Source of the DNA: Desulfobacterales bacterium
GTDB taxonomy: Bacteria > Desulfobacterota > Desulfobulbia > Desulfobulbales > Desulfocapsaceae
Assembly (NCBI GenBank): GCA_013042695.1
Contig: JABDPQ010000491.1
Coordinates: 1 to 7,383 of the forward strand
Direction: 5' to 3'
Length of the DNA stretch: 7,383 nucleotides
Both the position numbers and the translations under genes were made by a program. The number at the start of each line of letters is the position of its first letter. Positions within the stretch are counted from its first letter, which is position 1. Positions 6,924 through 7,383 of the stretch are shown here, in pieces. The notes beneath the pieces are model-generated. The model had not been told where the DNA came from and did no database searches. It saw only the letters and a program-made list of their open reading frames with translations.

Positions 6924-7028
6924 TTATGCGCTCCGGGCAACAGTAATCCCTGCACATATGAGAAACATCCAGACGATATCGATCCCGATTGATGTGTTAT
7001 AGAAGATGAGGATCGTAACGGATTTTAG
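6924..7028 (-). pseudogene. Possible 3' remnant of a membrane-protein gene
   Basis: After an in-frame TAG (7029-7031), 34 codons stay open to TAA at 6924-6926. The translation contains SIGIDIVWMFLICAGITVA, which looks like the last transmembrane helix of a transporter-like protein, and codon choice in this segment looks coding. No upstream start exists: the first ATG is at codon 20. The segment lies directly downstream of the palindrome at 7049-7123. I cannot name a family. A chance open frame remains quite possible. Confidence 0.2.
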
Positions 7029-7048
7029 CTAATAGAGATTTACGCGAG

Positions 7049-7123
7049 CTCTGGGCGCATTGCAGCGAGATCTGCTTGAATAGGATAGTAGTTTCTGCCT
7101 ATCTCGCTCGTTGCTGCGCAGAG
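7049..7123. repeat. Long imperfect palindrome (extragenic hairpin, REP-like)
   Basis: CTCTG (7049-7053) pairs with CAGAG (7119-7123), CGCA (7056-7059) with TGCG (7115-7118), and AGCGAGAT (7064-7071) with ATCTCGCT (7101-7108). That gives 17 base pairs broken by a 2-base bulge and one internal loop, around a 29-base loop. It begins 10 bases past the stop of the Trm112-like gene. The hairpin is not followed by a T run in either direction: on the minus strand the T run comes before it. It is therefore not a standard intrinsic terminator. The layout resembles dispersed extragenic palindromes, but only one copy lies in this window. Confidence 0.6.
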
Positions 7124-7133
7124 AAAAAAATAT

Positions 7134-7304
7134 TTAGTCATCCATTTTCTTCGCCTTATCGATGAGCATTACCGGAATATCATCGACTATTTCATACAAA
7201 AGCCGACATTTTTCGCACGTCAGGCCTTGTTCATCTTCCTGAAGTTTCACCGGGCCTTTACATTGGGGACATGCGAGAATTTCGAGCAGATCTTTATTAA
7301 TCAT
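7134..7304 (-). CDS. Trm112/UPF0434 (YcaR-like) small zinc-ribbon protein
   Basis: This complete 56-aa protein starts MINKDLLEILACPQCKG. It matches the Trm112/UPF0434 family: an N-terminal LLEILACP motif with C12/C15, a second CxxC pair at C30/C33, and the closing IVDDIPVMLID segment (39-49). The two cysteine pairs form the expected zinc ribbon; E. coli YcaR lacks the second pair. In eukaryotes and archaea Trm112 activates methyltransferases, while the bacterial role is not settled. In many proteobacteria this gene sits beside lipid A or LPS genes such as lpxK and kdsB. The ATG at 7302-7304 overlaps the stop of an upstream frame by ATGA, and GGTGATAAG upstream is a weak ribosome-binding site. 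It is not functionally linked to the pilus operon by anything visible. Confidence 0.93.
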   Translation of the reverse strand: MINKDLLEILACPQCKGPVKLQEDEQGLTCEKCRLLYEIVDDIPVMLIDKAKKMDD

Positions 7305-7383
7305 TTCTTATCACCATGTGGTAATGTCATTGCATTTTTTAGAAACAATGGAAAGTAGCAGTTGTAAATGAACACAACAGGAT
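7301..7383 (-). CDS. Possible 3' end of an upstream gene (partial)
   Basis: One minus-strand frame is open from the window edge for 26 codons and stops at TGA 7301-7303, overlapping the ATG of the Trm112-like gene as ATGA. The visible tail contains VFIYNCYFPLFLKNAM and ends in a charged HGDKK. Such overlaps are typical of co-transcribed genes, which is the main reason to believe it. The fragment is too short to assign a family, and a gene order such as lpxK followed by the small zinc protein is only a guess from other genomes. The other two frames contain stops in this stretch. Confidence 0.35.
   Translation of the reverse strand, partial: PVVFIYNCYFPLFLKNAMTLPHGDKK

Larger units (their letters stand above)
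6541..7133. other. 593-base intergenic region between the Trm112-like gene and the operon
   Basis: No confident gene occurs here on either strand. From left to right it contains the short leader ORF, the operon promoter, a pyrimidine-rich tract on the plus strand (6754-6774), a weak 38-codon frame, a stop-free segment that reads like a membrane-protein tail (6924-7028), and a long imperfect palindrome (7049-7123). The size and mixed content suggest a decayed gene or an insertion site between two unrelated operons. This interpretation is inference. Confidence 0.7.

Noticed and set aside
6804..6946. Plus-strand stop-free frame ending at the TAA in 6942-6944 (40 or more codons)
   Set aside because: It has no ATG or ribosome-binding site near its beginning, and the translation resembles no recognisable protein.

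Overview
The window looks like a Gram-negative chromosome segment. It carries a secretin and a lipobox-type signal peptide. The gene set and style would fit a sulfate-reducing or related Desulfobacterota bacterium, but that lineage guess is inference and nothing in the window proves it. Every gene I can support lies on the minus strand, so the window reads right to left in transcription order.

Right end (about 7383 to 7134): a possible 3' end of an upstream gene runs off the edge, followed by a complete 56-residue Trm112/UPF0434-type zinc-ribbon protein whose start overlaps the upstream frame by ATGA. Next comes a 593-base stretch (6541-7133) with no confident gene. It holds a long imperfect palindrome, a stop-free fragment that reads like the end of a membrane protein, a candidate 38-codon ORF, a good sigma70-type promoter, and a short leader ORF that ends on the start codon of the next gene.

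Main block (6540 to 69): a compact five-gene operon for the trans-envelope machine of a type IV pilus, MSHA pilus or type II secretion system. The order is a fused PilM-PilN (GspL-like) protein, a PilO/GspM-like protein, a PilP/GspC-like protein, an outer-membrane secretin, and the GspE/PilB/MshE-type assembly ATPase. The first four genes are separated by only 2-6 bases and show no clear Shine-Dalgarno sites. The ATPase follows after 53 bases with its own ribosome-binding site and a TTG start. The fused protein, the PilO-like protein and the PilP-like protein would form the inner-membrane alignment complex. That complex would connect the cytoplasmic motor ATPase to the secretin channel in the outer membrane. 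The platform protein (GspF/PilC/MshG) and the pilins or pseudopilins are absent and are expected beyond the left edge.

Most notable: the ATPase begins with two tandem 24-residue motifs that match the cyclic-di-GMP-binding MshEN consensus almost exactly, so the machine is predicted to be under c-di-GMP control. The secretin-then-ATPase order, the GspL-like fusion and the short secretin resemble MSHA-type systems more than classical T4P (pilMNOPQ) or T2SS. I did not find a system of a wholly new kind. The novelty lies in the hybrid architecture and in the leader region.
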